In this document: positions 1 through 5,593 of the stretch, piece by piece
How positions within the stretch are numbered: the first letter of the stretch is position 1
Layout of the letters: every line of letters begins with the position of its first letter
Source: an uncultured Clostridia bacterium
GTDB taxonomy: Bacteria; Bacillota; Clostridia; Christensenellales; Borkfalkiaceae
Direction of reading: 5' to 3'
DNA: 5,593 bases
Assembly (NCBI GenBank): GCA_900548845.1
Contig: URMI01000089.1
Coordinates: 1-5,593, forward strand
Program-made: the position numbers and the translations under genes
The notes under the pieces: generated by a model
Told to the model about the DNA's origin: nothing
Databases searched by the model: none
What the model saw: only the letters and a program-made list of their open reading frames with translations

Positions 1-23
1 CAAGGGAAACGCCGCCTCGGTCA

Positions 24-52
24 GGGAATGCCCCGAACAATGGGGCATTCCC
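24..52. repeat. Perfect 11-bp inverted repeat (hairpin A)
   Basis: GGGAATGCCCC at 24-34 pairs with GGGGCATTCCC at 42-52 around the 7-base loop GAACAAT. No T run follows on either strand, so it is not a standard terminator. It lies downstream of the M28 stop codon as part of a structured block spanning about 24-142. Confidence 0.85.
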
Positions 53-58
53 AAGCTC

Positions 59-104
59 GCAAATGGTCAACGCCACACCGTGGCGTTGACAAGAAAGCAT
101 TTGC
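59..104. repeat. Two-stage long hairpin (hairpin B)
   Basis: The inner stem GTCAACGCCAC (66-76) pairs perfectly with GTGGCGTTGAC (80-90) around an ACC loop. An outer stem GCAAATG (59-65) pairs with CATTTGC (98-104), leaving a one-sided bulge AAGAAAG (91-97). GCTCGC occurs at both borders (55-60 and 103-108). No T tract follows. This fits a palindromic intergenic repeat or a structured RNA element. Confidence 0.8.
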
Positions 105-106
105 TC

Positions 107-142
107 GCCCCTTACACAGGGGGGCTATATTGAGGAGACCCC
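107..142. repeat. Small G/C-run hairpins next to the M28 stop
   Basis: GCCCC (107-111) can pair with GGGGC (121-125). Alternatively GGGG (121-124) can pair with CCCC (139-142), so the two folds compete. They lie just downstream of the M28 stop codon on the minus strand. No U-rich tail is seen, so the M28 transcript has no recognisable intrinsic terminator here. Confidence 0.45.
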
Positions 143-157
143 AGCAGAAGGCGACTA

Positions 158-2506
158 TTATAAGGTGAAGCTTTGCGTCAGCCAGAGGTTGAAGTGGAGC
201 TTTTCGGAAGAGCTTTCGTAGGCTGCGGGGATGAGGGGCGCGTAGTCGCGCACGACTTCGAGGTATGCGACCTCCGCCGCCGCGGACGCCGTCACGGTGC
301 AGTCCGAATGCAGCGTTAAGAGCAGTTCGCCGCTCTCCCCCACCGTATGCTCCGAAGAGGACGTGCCGTCGTCGAGCGTGACGATCGTGCCCTCCTCTGC
401 CGTGAAAGTGAGATAGACGAGCGCATCCTCTGTACACTTCTTAACAGTGAGCGCGCCGCCTTCCGCCGCGGAGAGCACTTGAAGGGCGATGTCCTTCTCG
501 GCTGCCGCCGTGTAGTGGTCGGTCAGATACTCCATCTTCTCGGGCGCATAGTCCCTGAGGGCGCGCATGGAGTTGAGGTCGTAGATGCGGTACTCGCCGC
601 TGCCGTCCGCCGCCTGCACATAGATGAGGGCGTCGTCGTAAGGGAGCTTGGCGATGTTCTGCTTGCCCTGCAGGTTGACGCTCGCATTGGCGGGGATGAG
701 GCTGACGACGAGGAAGATGAGGAGCGCGACGGCAAGCAGGTGCGTTGCCCCCTCCGCCGCCGCGACGGCTGCCGTTCTGCCGCGGATGGCGCGGATGAGA
801 GACGCGAACGTGAAGTAGCGCATGAGGGGCGTCAGCGCGACGCCGACCGCAAAGACGGCGAGGGCGAACACGAGGCCGTAGACGTACGCCATCGTGAGGC
901 CCAAAGCGCTCGTTGCGAGGAAGATGACGGGCACGATGAGCGGGAAATAGAGCGCCGTTATGAGGAGTTCGCCGTGGAAGGCGGCAAAATCGAACTTCCT
1001 GACGAGGGTGACGGCGAGCTCATTGGCAAGCAAAAAGATGCCGCTGAAGAGGAACAGGTACCCTGCATTGGGCAGCGCGAACGCGACGGCGGCGCCGAGC
1101 ACCCCGTGCGCATAGGCAAAGGCGCGCACAAGATCGCGCAGCCCCACCTTCCAATGGCGGACGGCATGGGAGACCGCAAAGACGATCATGGAAAGCGTCA
1201 GGATGCCGACGCCGATGACGATCGGGATGTTGGTGTAGGTGATGGTGCCGATCATGTGGATGTCGATGACGCCGAACATGGAGGCGATGAGCTGGAAGAC
1301 GAAGTAAGAGACATACGCCGCTGCCGCCGCGAGGACGAGGGCGAGAACGAGCACTCCCACCGCCTTGCCCGTCGCCGCCCAGCCGCGTGTTTCCTTGCGG
1401 TACAGGGCGCGGAGCAGGATGTTGAGGACGAGCAAAAGAAGGGCGATGACGGCAAGCGCGACGTTCGCCGCGTGGTTGTAGATGACCGTCGTCACGTTGA
1501 GATAGGTGAAGAAGATCGCAGACTCCTCCGCTTCGTAGAGCGTATCGAGATCGAAATTGCCCATGCCGTCGATGAGATTATAGACGATCTCCGCCTGCTG
1601 CGAAAGATAGCTCATGCCGACGTTTTCGGGGCTGTCGTTCTGCGTGTGGTAGTTCTCGCCGCCCGTGATATTCGCCATGTTGACGCCCTGATAGACGTCT
1701 TTGATGGACGTGAAATCGGTGTAGTTGGGCATCATGTCGTAGACGAGCGTCGCGATGGAGCAGGAGAAGACGCTCTTGTTCAGTTTGGAGAAGAGCTCGA
1801 TCGTGTGATAGTTATCGGGCGCCGTCTCGAACATGATGACGGTGCCGCTCGTGCCGCGCGATTCGAGGTTGACGCCGAAGCGGATGCGCTCGGTGATGTC
1901 GTCAAACCCCGCAAAGGCGGGCTCGCCGTCGAGCCCCATGAACGCCTTGGAGCCGTAGAGACCGAATTCCTCGCCGTTGACGAAGGCGAAGACGAGGTCG
2001 TTGTTGAGGGTGTAGCCTTCCGCCATGCGCTCCGTGAAGTAGTCGACGGCTTCGAGCATGGTGGCGACGGAAACGCCGTCGTCCGAAGCGCCCTGCCCCA
2101 TCGGCACGGAGTCGTAGTGCGCCATGAAGAGGATGGCTTCCCCCGTGGGATGCTCGCCGTTGGCGGGGATGTGCGCGATGACGTTGGAGAGATAGAAGTT
2201 CTGATATTCCTCGTCGTGCGCCGTATATTCCTGCACCTGATAGGCGGGAGCTTTGGTGGTGTCTTCGTTCACGAGGCCGCTCTCTTCGAGGGAAGAGATG
2301 ATGTAGTCGCGCGCCGCCTCGTTGGCCTTAGGGTGGAAGAGCGAACGGGGGCCGTTCTCGGAGAGCTTTTCGATATGCTGCGAGATGGCGGTAGTGTCCA
2401 TCTCCGTCTTGCGCGTCACTTCCTCGGTATCCGCCACGGAGAGGGCGAACATGAGGACGAGAAGCGCACAAAGTACGATGTTGACTGCCAGGATGGCTTT
2501 TTTCAT
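158..2506 (-). CDS. Membrane-bound M28 family zinc aminopeptidase (ERMP1/Fxna-like architecture)
   Basis: Predicted 782-residue multi-pass metallopeptidase that removes N-terminal residues from peptides outside the membrane. Residues 5-25 form an uncleaved anchor. Residues about 26-340 are the M28 catalytic domain with its ligand set intact by motif: H130 in MAHYD, D142 in GASDDG, E179 (base) and E180 (ligand) in NGEE, E215 in NLESRG, and H287 in NYHTQNDSPEN. About eight membrane helices follow (roughly 344-366, 380-409, 424-447, 460-480, 483-503, 514-536, 539-560, 586-604). The Arg/Lys-rich loops at 367-380, 450-461 and 562-577 fit the cytoplasmic side, which places the peptidase and the beta-rich tail (606-782) outside. 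The start at 2506 is chosen because GGAGG lies just upstream and MKKAIL begins the anchor; an in-frame ATG at 2605 lies inside the promoter. Peptidase and membrane calls are firm. The substrate is unknown, and aminopeptidase activity is inferred from the family. Confidence 0.92.
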   Translation of the reverse strand: MKKAILAVNIVLCALLVLMFALSVADTEEVTRKTEMDTTAISQHIEKLSENGPRSLFHPKANEAARDYIISSLEESGLVNEDTTKAPAYQVQEYTAHDEEYQNFYLSNVIAHIPANGEHPTGEAILFMAHYDSVPMGQGASDDGVSVATMLEAVDYFTERMAEGYTLNNDLVFAFVNGEEFGLYGSKAFMGLDGEPAFAGFDDITERIRFGVNLESRGTSGTVIMFETAPDNYHTIELFSKLNKSVFSCSIATLVYDMMPNYTDFTSIKDVYQGVNMANITGGENYHTQNDSPENVGMSYLSQQAEIVYNLIDGMGNFDLDTLYEAEESAIFFTYLNVTTVIYNHAANVALAVIALLLLVLNILLRALYRKETRGWAATGKAVGVLVLALVLAAAAAYVSYFVFQLIASMFGVIDIHMIGTITYTNIPIVIGVGILTLSMIVFAVSHAVRHWKVGLRDLVRAFAYAHGVLGAAVAFALPNAGYLFLFSGIFLLANELAVTLVRKFDFAAFHGELLITALYFPLIVPVIFLATSALGLTMAYVYGLVFALAVFAVGVALTPLMRYFTFASLIRAIRGRTAAVAAAEGATHLLAVALLIFLVVSLIPANASVNLQGKQNIAKLPYDDALIYVQAADGSGEYRIYDLNSMRALRDYAPEKMEYLTDHYTAAAEKDIALQVLSAAEGGALTVKKCTEDALVYLTFTAEEGTIVTLDDGTSSSEHTVGESGELLLTLHSDCTVTASAAAEVAYLEVVRDYAPLIPAAYESSSEKLHFNLWLTQSFTL

Positions 2507-2509
2507 AGT

Positions 2510-2515
2510 TCCTCC
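2510..2515 (-). promoter_or_regulatory. Ribosome-binding site of the M28 gene
   Basis: Read on the minus strand, GGAGGA ends three bases before the ATG at 2506. The spacing is short but usable. It decides the start codon, since the in-frame ATG at 2605 has no such site. Confidence 0.8.
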
Positions 2516-2595
2516 ATTGGTAATGTGCGCACAAAGAAAAGTAGGGTCGTGCGCAGGGGCGGCACGCAGGAAATACGGGGCGTCCACAAGCGTCG

Positions 2596-2624
2596 ATTTT
2601 ACCATATGCGCGGGGGAATGTCAA
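2596..2624 (-). promoter_or_regulatory. Sigma-A type promoter of the M28 gene
   Basis: On the minus strand TTGACA (2624-2619), a 17-bp spacer and TAAAAT (2601-2596) form a near-consensus promoter. TGG directly before the -10 box gives an extended -10. Transcription should start near 2589, leaving an 80-base leader before the ATG at 2506. The -35 box overlaps the 8-bp palindrome TCAATTGA (2621-2628), a possible but unproven operator. Confidence 0.8.
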
Positions 2625-2650
2625 TTGATTTCACAATGGTGAGAGGAGGA

Positions 2651-2724
2651 GAGGCGGGAGGCGGGCATTTACAACCCTCCCGCCTCGCTTCGCTCGCATA
2701 TGCGCCTTGCGGCGACGCGGGAGG
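2651..2724. repeat. Alternative GC-rich inverted repeats upstream of the M28 promoter
   Basis: GAGGCGGGAG (2651-2660) pairs perfectly with CTCCCGCCTC (2677-2686). The same right arm overlaps CCTCCCGC (2676-2683), which pairs perfectly with GCGGGAGG (2717-2724). The two folds exclude each other. A purine-rich tract runs into this block from about 2640. It lies upstream of the predicted M28 transcription start, so it is outside that leader. Confidence 0.65.
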
Positions 2725-2762
2725 AAAGGAGATATCGATTGCTTTGCAGCGACGAGGAGGCA

Positions 2763-2861
2763 AGGGAGGGCGGGAAGCCCGGCAATTTACTCCCTCCGTC
2801 ACGGCGTCGGCTTAACAACCCCTTCGTCTTGCCTTTGGCAAGCCACCGTCTCGCGCGGTGG
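2763..2861. repeat. Cluster of short hairpins in the intergenic region
   Basis: AGGGAG (2763-2768) can pair with CTCCCT (2790-2795). CTTGCC-TTT-GGCAAG (2828-2842) and CCACCG/CGGTGG (2843-2848 with 2856-2861) are perfect hairpins placed end to end. No reading frame here looks like a protein; the block appears to be repeat debris. Confidence 0.6.
2789..2813 (+). repeat. Dispersed repeat, copy 1
   Basis: A 25-base segment beginning ACTCCCTC that matches 2906-2930 at 23 of 25 positions. Unlike copy 2, it lacks the right arm that would complete a long palindrome, so it looks truncated or diverged. Confidence 0.75.
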
Positions 2862-2900
2862 AGAGAACCGCCTTTATCGCATCTCTCGCTTTTTATAATA

Positions 2901-2968
2901 AGGCGACTCCCTCAGTCACGGTGTCGGCTTTCAGCCGAGCGCCGTGACAGCTCCCTCAAGAAGGCGCC
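2901..2968. mobile_element. Candidate 68-bp palindromic miniature element with flanking duplication
   Basis: The core is a long hairpin: GTCACGG (2915-2921) pairs with CCGTGAC (2942-2948) and TCGGCT (2924-2929) with AGCCGA (2933-2938), joined by a G-C and a G-T pair with one bulged base. The ends carry AGGCG (2901-2905) and CGCC (2965-2968). The element is bracketed by identical TATAATA heptamers at 2894-2900 and 2969-2975, as expected of a target-site duplication. CTCCCTCA occurs in both halves (2907-2914 and 2951-2958). Bases 2906-2930 repeat 2789-2813. There is no transposase here; mobility is inferred. Confidence 0.55.
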
Positions 2969-3027
2969 TATAATATGGAATTTCACAGATCAAAAAAGCG
3001 CCTGCTCGCCCCGAAGAGGAGGCTAAA

Positions 3028-3060
3028 ATGAGGAAAGGAGACGGCGGGAGCCGTCTCCTT
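3028..3060 (-). terminator. Rho-independent terminator of the GH51 gene
   Basis: Directly after the TAA at 3067-3069, a perfect 10-bp stem (3035-3044 with 3051-3060) closes a 6-base loop. On the minus strand it is followed by an interrupted T-rich tract, TTCCTCATTTT in part. The position fits termination of the GH51 transcript; the broken T tract makes strength uncertain. Confidence 0.75.
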
Positions 3061-3066
3061 GAAGTT

Positions 3067-5289
3067 TTACTTGGTGCGGATGCGGAGCACGGTGACGCTC
3101 CTCGCCGCCGCCGTATAGCCGAACGTGGCGTTGACGCCGAGCGTATAGCTCTCGGGCGAAACGCTCTCGCCGCTCAACGTATTGACGGCGTTCACGTCGT
3201 CGCATTGCAGCACGGTGACATCGGCAATGCCCGCCGTCGCCGCGCCCTTGACAGCGATGTTGATATCGGCGTCCTGATCCCCCGCGTTGACGAGCTTGAC
3301 GATGATATCCCCCGTCTCTTCGTCGCGGCTGACCACCCGGAAGAGGGCGGGAGCCTCCGTCCCGCTTCCGTACACGGTCTTGTTCACGAAGGAAGCGTAC
3401 TTCTCGGACACCGCAAGCAGCGCATCCCCCGTATTGTGCATGAAGAGCTGCTGCACATAGTAGTTGGGCGTCAGTACGAGCTCCGTATTGGTATAGAACA
3501 TCATGTCCGCCGTCCACTGGTTATAGCCGCCTTCCGTACAGCCGAACATGGGCGCGTATGCCGCAAGGCACACGACGTCGCCGTTGCGTTCGAGACCCGT
3601 CATGTAGGCGGCCTCCGCAAGCGCCGTCATCCAGCTGTTGTCGGTCTGCGCGTTGGGATAGCCCGAAAGGTCGTTTTGCTTATTGGCGGAATATTCGCCC
3701 ACGAATACCTTGTAGAAGTCTGCCCCTTCGCGCGCGTAGCTGTCGTAAAGGTCGGTATTGGCGAGGAAGTCGACGTAATTCATGTAGTAGTGATGGTCGT
3801 GCACGCCGTATTCGGAGAGGTTTTCGATCTTGCCCGTCATGCGGTACTGAATGGCATCGGACTTGGCAAGGCCGACGGCGCCCGTCTTGGCATTTTCGCA
3901 GTCGACGAAGTTGGCGCCGTTCCCGACGATGAGCTCGACGCTGCCGTAGAGTCCGGGGTTCTGCTCCTCAGCCTCCCGGAAGGCTTTCAGGAACTCGCGG
4001 TAGAAGGAATAGTACTTGTCCCACTGCTCGTTGCCGATGCCGACGTAGTTCATTTCGAAGGGTTCGGGATGCCCCATGTTGACGCGCGCCTGCGCCCACT
4101 TGGCTTCGTTTTCATCGGAAGAAGCGGGGTCGCCCTTGGCGAACGCGACAAGATCGAGGGCTTCGTCGATGAAATCCTGAATGCCGTTGCCGTAGCGGCC
4201 GGGGAGCGTGATGCCGCCGCCGTCCTGGATCATGCAGGAAAGCCCCGCGTTGAGGACGGGGATGGCGCTCGCGCCGACGCTCTCGCACAGCAGGAAATAT
4301 TCATAGAAGCCGACGCCGTAACTCATTTCGTAGTCGATGGAAGAGCTCTGCTGCCAGATATCGGTGTTGGGCTTGCGGGTGGCGGGTTCGCCGTACGTCG
4401 TCACCTCGCGCGAGGCGCCCGTCTCGTCCACCTCGGTATAGGTGAAGGGAGCAAGTTCGTCCTGAGAGTTGACGCCGACGGAGTTCTTCCAATCGTAGAC
4501 GGCGTCGCCGCTGCGCTTGCCTTCAACGACGCAGCCGCCCGGGAAGCGGATGAAGGCGGGAGAAAGAGCTTCGATGGCTTCATAGAGATAATTCTTGATG
4601 CCCGCCGTGCTCTCGGATGTGACCAGAGAGACGCTGTCGAGTGCGAGCGAGCCCGTCTCCCCGAAGGCAAGTTCGAGCGAGACGTTCTGAGCCACGCTTG
4701 CCGCAGCAGTCAAAGAGCCCGTGTATTTGGTCCATTCGCCGCTTTGCTGCACGTCGAAGGAGACGCTGCCGAGCTCGTTCCCGTCGGTGAGAGAGACGGT
4801 GAGCGGGCCCGAATAGTCTTCTGCCCTGATGAACGCGGAGAAGGTGTATTCCGTGCCCTCCTGCACCGCCATCGGCACCATGAGATAGCCCTCGTTGGAG
4901 AGCGTCGCGTTGAGCGAAGTGATCTCGAGCCTGGCATAGGAAGCGTTGTTTTCGTGCAGGCTCCCCTCCCCTTCCGCGGCGGTGAGGGAAAGGCCGTCCG
5001 TCTTCCAGCGGCCGGCAGGGTCGCGGTAAGAAAAGGACCCGTTGGCGATGAGATCGTCGTCGAGCGCGTAGCCCGCGTAGTTGATATCTTCGAGGAAGAT
5101 GCCGAAGAGTTCGTCGGAGATCGTGTGCTCCGTCTTGTTGGCCCGCACCGTGAGCGTGACGTCGGGATCGGAGAATTTTCCGCCCTGACGGTCGGCATTG
5201 GGATCGGCGCCGTCCGAACAGGCGGCAAAGGGAAGGAGGCTGCATACTGCGAAGACGCCTCCGAACAACATGGCAATGGGTTTTTTCAT
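3067..5289 (-). CDS. GH51 alpha-L-arabinofuranosidase lipoprotein with a CBM-like domain
   Basis: Predicted 740-residue extracellular lipoprotein that cleaves terminal alpha-L-arabinofuranosyl residues from arabinan, arabinoxylan or their oligosaccharides. MKKPIAMLFGG begins a signal peptide ending in FAAC, with C24 as the probable lipidated residue. Residues about 42-95 carry the family opening (LFGIFLEDINYAG, LIANGSF). Residues about 100-225 look like a beta-sandwich carbohydrate-binding module of CBM4/9 type. The (beta/alpha)8 barrel spans about 226-600 and includes RFPGGCVVEG (248-257), the acid/base E421 in GIGNEQW, HDHHYY (497-502) and the nucleophile E532 in VFVGEYSANK. A C-terminal beta domain follows. 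This order matches plant- and fungal-type GH51 rather than short cytoplasmic AbfA. The barrel has an apparent insertion near 273-304. The start at 5289 follows AGGAGGG; ATG at 5307 lies upstream of that site. The gene ends in its own terminator. Family call is firm; exact polymer is inferred. Confidence 0.94.
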   Translation of the reverse strand: MKKPIAMLFGGVFAVCSLLPFAACSDGADPNADRQGGKFSDPDVTLTVRANKTEHTISDELFGIFLEDINYAGYALDDDLIANGSFSYRDPAGRWKTDGLSLTAAEGEGSLHENNASYARLEITSLNATLSNEGYLMVPMAVQEGTEYTFSAFIRAEDYSGPLTVSLTDGNELGSVSFDVQQSGEWTKYTGSLTAAASVAQNVSLELAFGETGSLALDSVSLVTSESTAGIKNYLYEAIEALSPAFIRFPGGCVVEGKRSGDAVYDWKNSVGVNSQDELAPFTYTEVDETGASREVTTYGEPATRKPNTDIWQQSSSIDYEMSYGVGFYEYFLLCESVGASAIPVLNAGLSCMIQDGGGITLPGRYGNGIQDFIDEALDLVAFAKGDPASSDENEAKWAQARVNMGHPEPFEMNYVGIGNEQWDKYYSFYREFLKAFREAEEQNPGLYGSVELIVGNGANFVDCENAKTGAVGLAKSDAIQYRMTGKIENLSEYGVHDHHYYMNYVDFLANTDLYDSYAREGADFYKVFVGEYSANKQNDLSGYPNAQTDNSWMTALAEAAYMTGLERNGDVVCLAAYAPMFGCTEGGYNQWTADMMFYTNTELVLTPNYYVQQLFMHNTGDALLAVSEKYASFVNKTVYGSGTEAPALFRVVSRDEETGDIIVKLVNAGDQDADINIAVKGAATAGIADVTVLQCDDVNAVNTLSGESVSPESYTLGVNATFGYTAAARSVTVLRIRTK

Positions 5290-5295
5290 CAAGTT

Positions 5296-5302
5296 CCCTC
5301 CT
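5296..5302 (-). promoter_or_regulatory. Ribosome-binding site of the GH51 gene
   Basis: Minus-strand AGGAGGG ends six bases before the ATG at 5289. This is a near-perfect Shine-Dalgarno match and rules out the in-frame ATG at 5307, which lies upstream of it. Confidence 0.9.
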
Positions 5303-5318
5303 ATCATATAATGAATGT

Positions 5319-5347
5319 ATTATAACAGGACGGGAGAGAGATTTCAA
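5319..5347 (-). promoter_or_regulatory. Sigma-A type promoter of the GH51 gene
   Basis: On the minus strand TTGAAA (5347-5342) and a perfect TATAAT (5324-5319) are separated by 17 bp, with TGT before the -10 box making an extended -10. The predicted start near 5312 gives a leader of about 22 bases. No clear operator or cre-like site is visible, so sugar control cannot be read from the sequence. Confidence 0.85.
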
Positions 5348-5376
5348 GGGGGAACGGCGAAAAAGCTTTCCGCAAA

Positions 5377-5417
5377 ATGAAAAAAAGAGCGGACGCCATG
5401 AAAAAAGAGCGGACGCC
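5377..5417. repeat. Tandem direct repeat between the divergent promoters
   Basis: Two adjacent copies of an ATG-A(n)-GAGCGGACGCC unit. The first (5377-5397) has seven As after ATG and the second (5398-5417) has six. The pair ends 12 bases before the -35 box of tRNA-Val. It looks like a local duplication with slippage in the A run. Confidence 0.8.
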
Positions 5418-5429
5418 GCCCAAAAACAG

Positions 5430-5458
5430 TTGACTTTCCGCGCGAAAAGCCGTAAAAT
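5430..5458 (+). promoter_or_regulatory. Promoter of tRNA-Val
   Basis: TTGACT (5430-5435), a 17-bp spacer and TAAAAT (5453-5458) precede the tRNA. The predicted transcription start near 5465 leaves only about eight bases of 5' leader. It points away from the GH51 promoter, making 5290-5472 a divergent promoter region. Confidence 0.8.
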
Positions 5459-5472
5459 GAAATAGCTTTTGC

Positions 5473-5549
5473 GGGGGCATAGCTCAGTTGGTTAGAGCGC
5501 ACGCTTCACATGCGTGAGGTCACAGGTTCGAGTCCTGTTGTCCCCACCA
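5473..5549 (+). tRNA. tRNA-Val (anticodon CAC)
   Basis: A complete 77-base cloverleaf decoding GUG valine codons. The acceptor stem pairs 5473-5479 with 5539-5545 (one G-U pair). The D stem is GCTC/GAGC (5482-5485 with 5495-5498). The anticodon stem CACGC/GCGTG holds the loop TTCACAT with CAC at 5507-5509. The T arm ACAGG/CCTGT encloses TTCGAGT (5527-5533). The discriminator is A5546 and CCA is encoded at 5547-5549. It sits alone between its own promoter and terminator. Confidence 0.96.
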
Positions 5550-5559
5550 AAATAAACAT

Positions 5560-5583
5560 CCACCGGCATAGCCGGTGGTTTTT
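5560..5583 (+). terminator. Rho-independent terminator after tRNA-Val
   Basis: CCACCGGC (5560-5567) pairs perfectly with GCCGGTGG (5571-5578) around an ATA loop and is followed by TTTTT, then a further TTTT. It starts 11 bases after the tRNA CCA, so the tRNA is probably a single-gene transcript. Confidence 0.9.
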
Positions 5584-5593
5584 CATTTTCGGG

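Noticed and set aside
1..157. CRISPR array or intrinsic terminator
   Set aside because: The hairpins differ from one another, with no regular repeat-spacer pattern, and none has a T-rich tail.
2619..2635. CRP-like site overlapping the M28 -35 box
   Set aside because: Only the TGTGA half matches; the other half and the spacing do not fit the consensus.
347..2815. Long plus-strand open frame of 822 codons opposite the M28 gene
   Set aside because: Its translation is an Arg/Asp/Glu-rich low-complexity string with no domain, and it has no ribosome-binding site. It mirrors the third-position GC bias of the real minus-strand gene and runs on into repeat DNA.
2861..2895. Plus-strand terminator-like GAGAGA/TCTCTC stem followed by GCTTTTT
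   Set aside because: The stem is only 6 bp with a 15-base loop and there is no plus-strand gene upstream for it to end.
2944..2974. Possible plus-strand promoter GTGACA and TATAAT
   Set aside because: The spacer is 19 bp, the boxes belong to the hairpin and its flanking repeat, and no plus-strand gene follows.
2700..3026. Plus-strand open frame of 108 codons in the intergenic region
   Set aside because: It passes through several hairpin repeats, has Arg-rich random-looking composition and no ribosome-binding site.
3028..5325. Long plus-strand open frame of 765 codons opposite the GH51 gene
   Set aside because: Same cause: a GC-biased antisense frame, no recognisable motif and a start inside the GH51 terminator. 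The minus strand has a clear GH51 protein.
5473..5593. tRNA-Val as a phage or island attachment site
   Set aside because: No integrase and no duplicated tRNA 3' end are visible in the window.

Overview
The window reads as a stretch of a GC-rich, gut-type Firmicutes (Clostridia-like) chromosome. The evidence is strong GGAGG ribosome-binding sites, near-consensus sigma-A promoters, a lipoprotein signal peptide, a tRNA with encoded CCA, and GC-rich hairpin repeats between genes. The lineage is an inference from style; no marker gene is present to fix it.

Layout. Bases 1-157 hold no gene but several stacked perfect inverted repeats. Bases 158-2506 (minus strand) encode a 782-residue membrane-anchored M28 zinc metallopeptidase. 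It has one N-terminal anchor, an extracytoplasmic catalytic domain, about eight further membrane segments and an extracytoplasmic C-terminal domain, an architecture like eukaryotic ER metallopeptidase 1. Bases 2507-3066 are intergenic. They hold the M28 leader and promoter, then about 400 bases of hairpin-rich repeats, including a 68-bp palindromic element bracketed by a perfect 7-bp direct repeat, then the terminator of the next gene. Bases 3067-5289 (minus strand) encode a 740-residue GH51 alpha-L-arabinofuranosidase lipoprotein with its own extended -10 promoter. Bases 5290-5472 are a divergent promoter region with a small tandem repeat. Bases 5473-5549 (plus strand) are tRNA-Val(CAC), followed by a rho-independent terminator at the right edge.

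How it works together. The two proteins both act outside the cell membrane. The arabinofuranosidase would release arabinose from plant-derived arabinan or arabinoxylan fragments. The M28 protein would trim peptides at the membrane surface. Each has its own promoter, and they are separated by a terminator and repeats, so they are same-strand neighbours rather than a clear operon. I found no new defence, mobile or regulatory system. The least explained material is the structured repeat DNA at 1-142 and 2651-2975.
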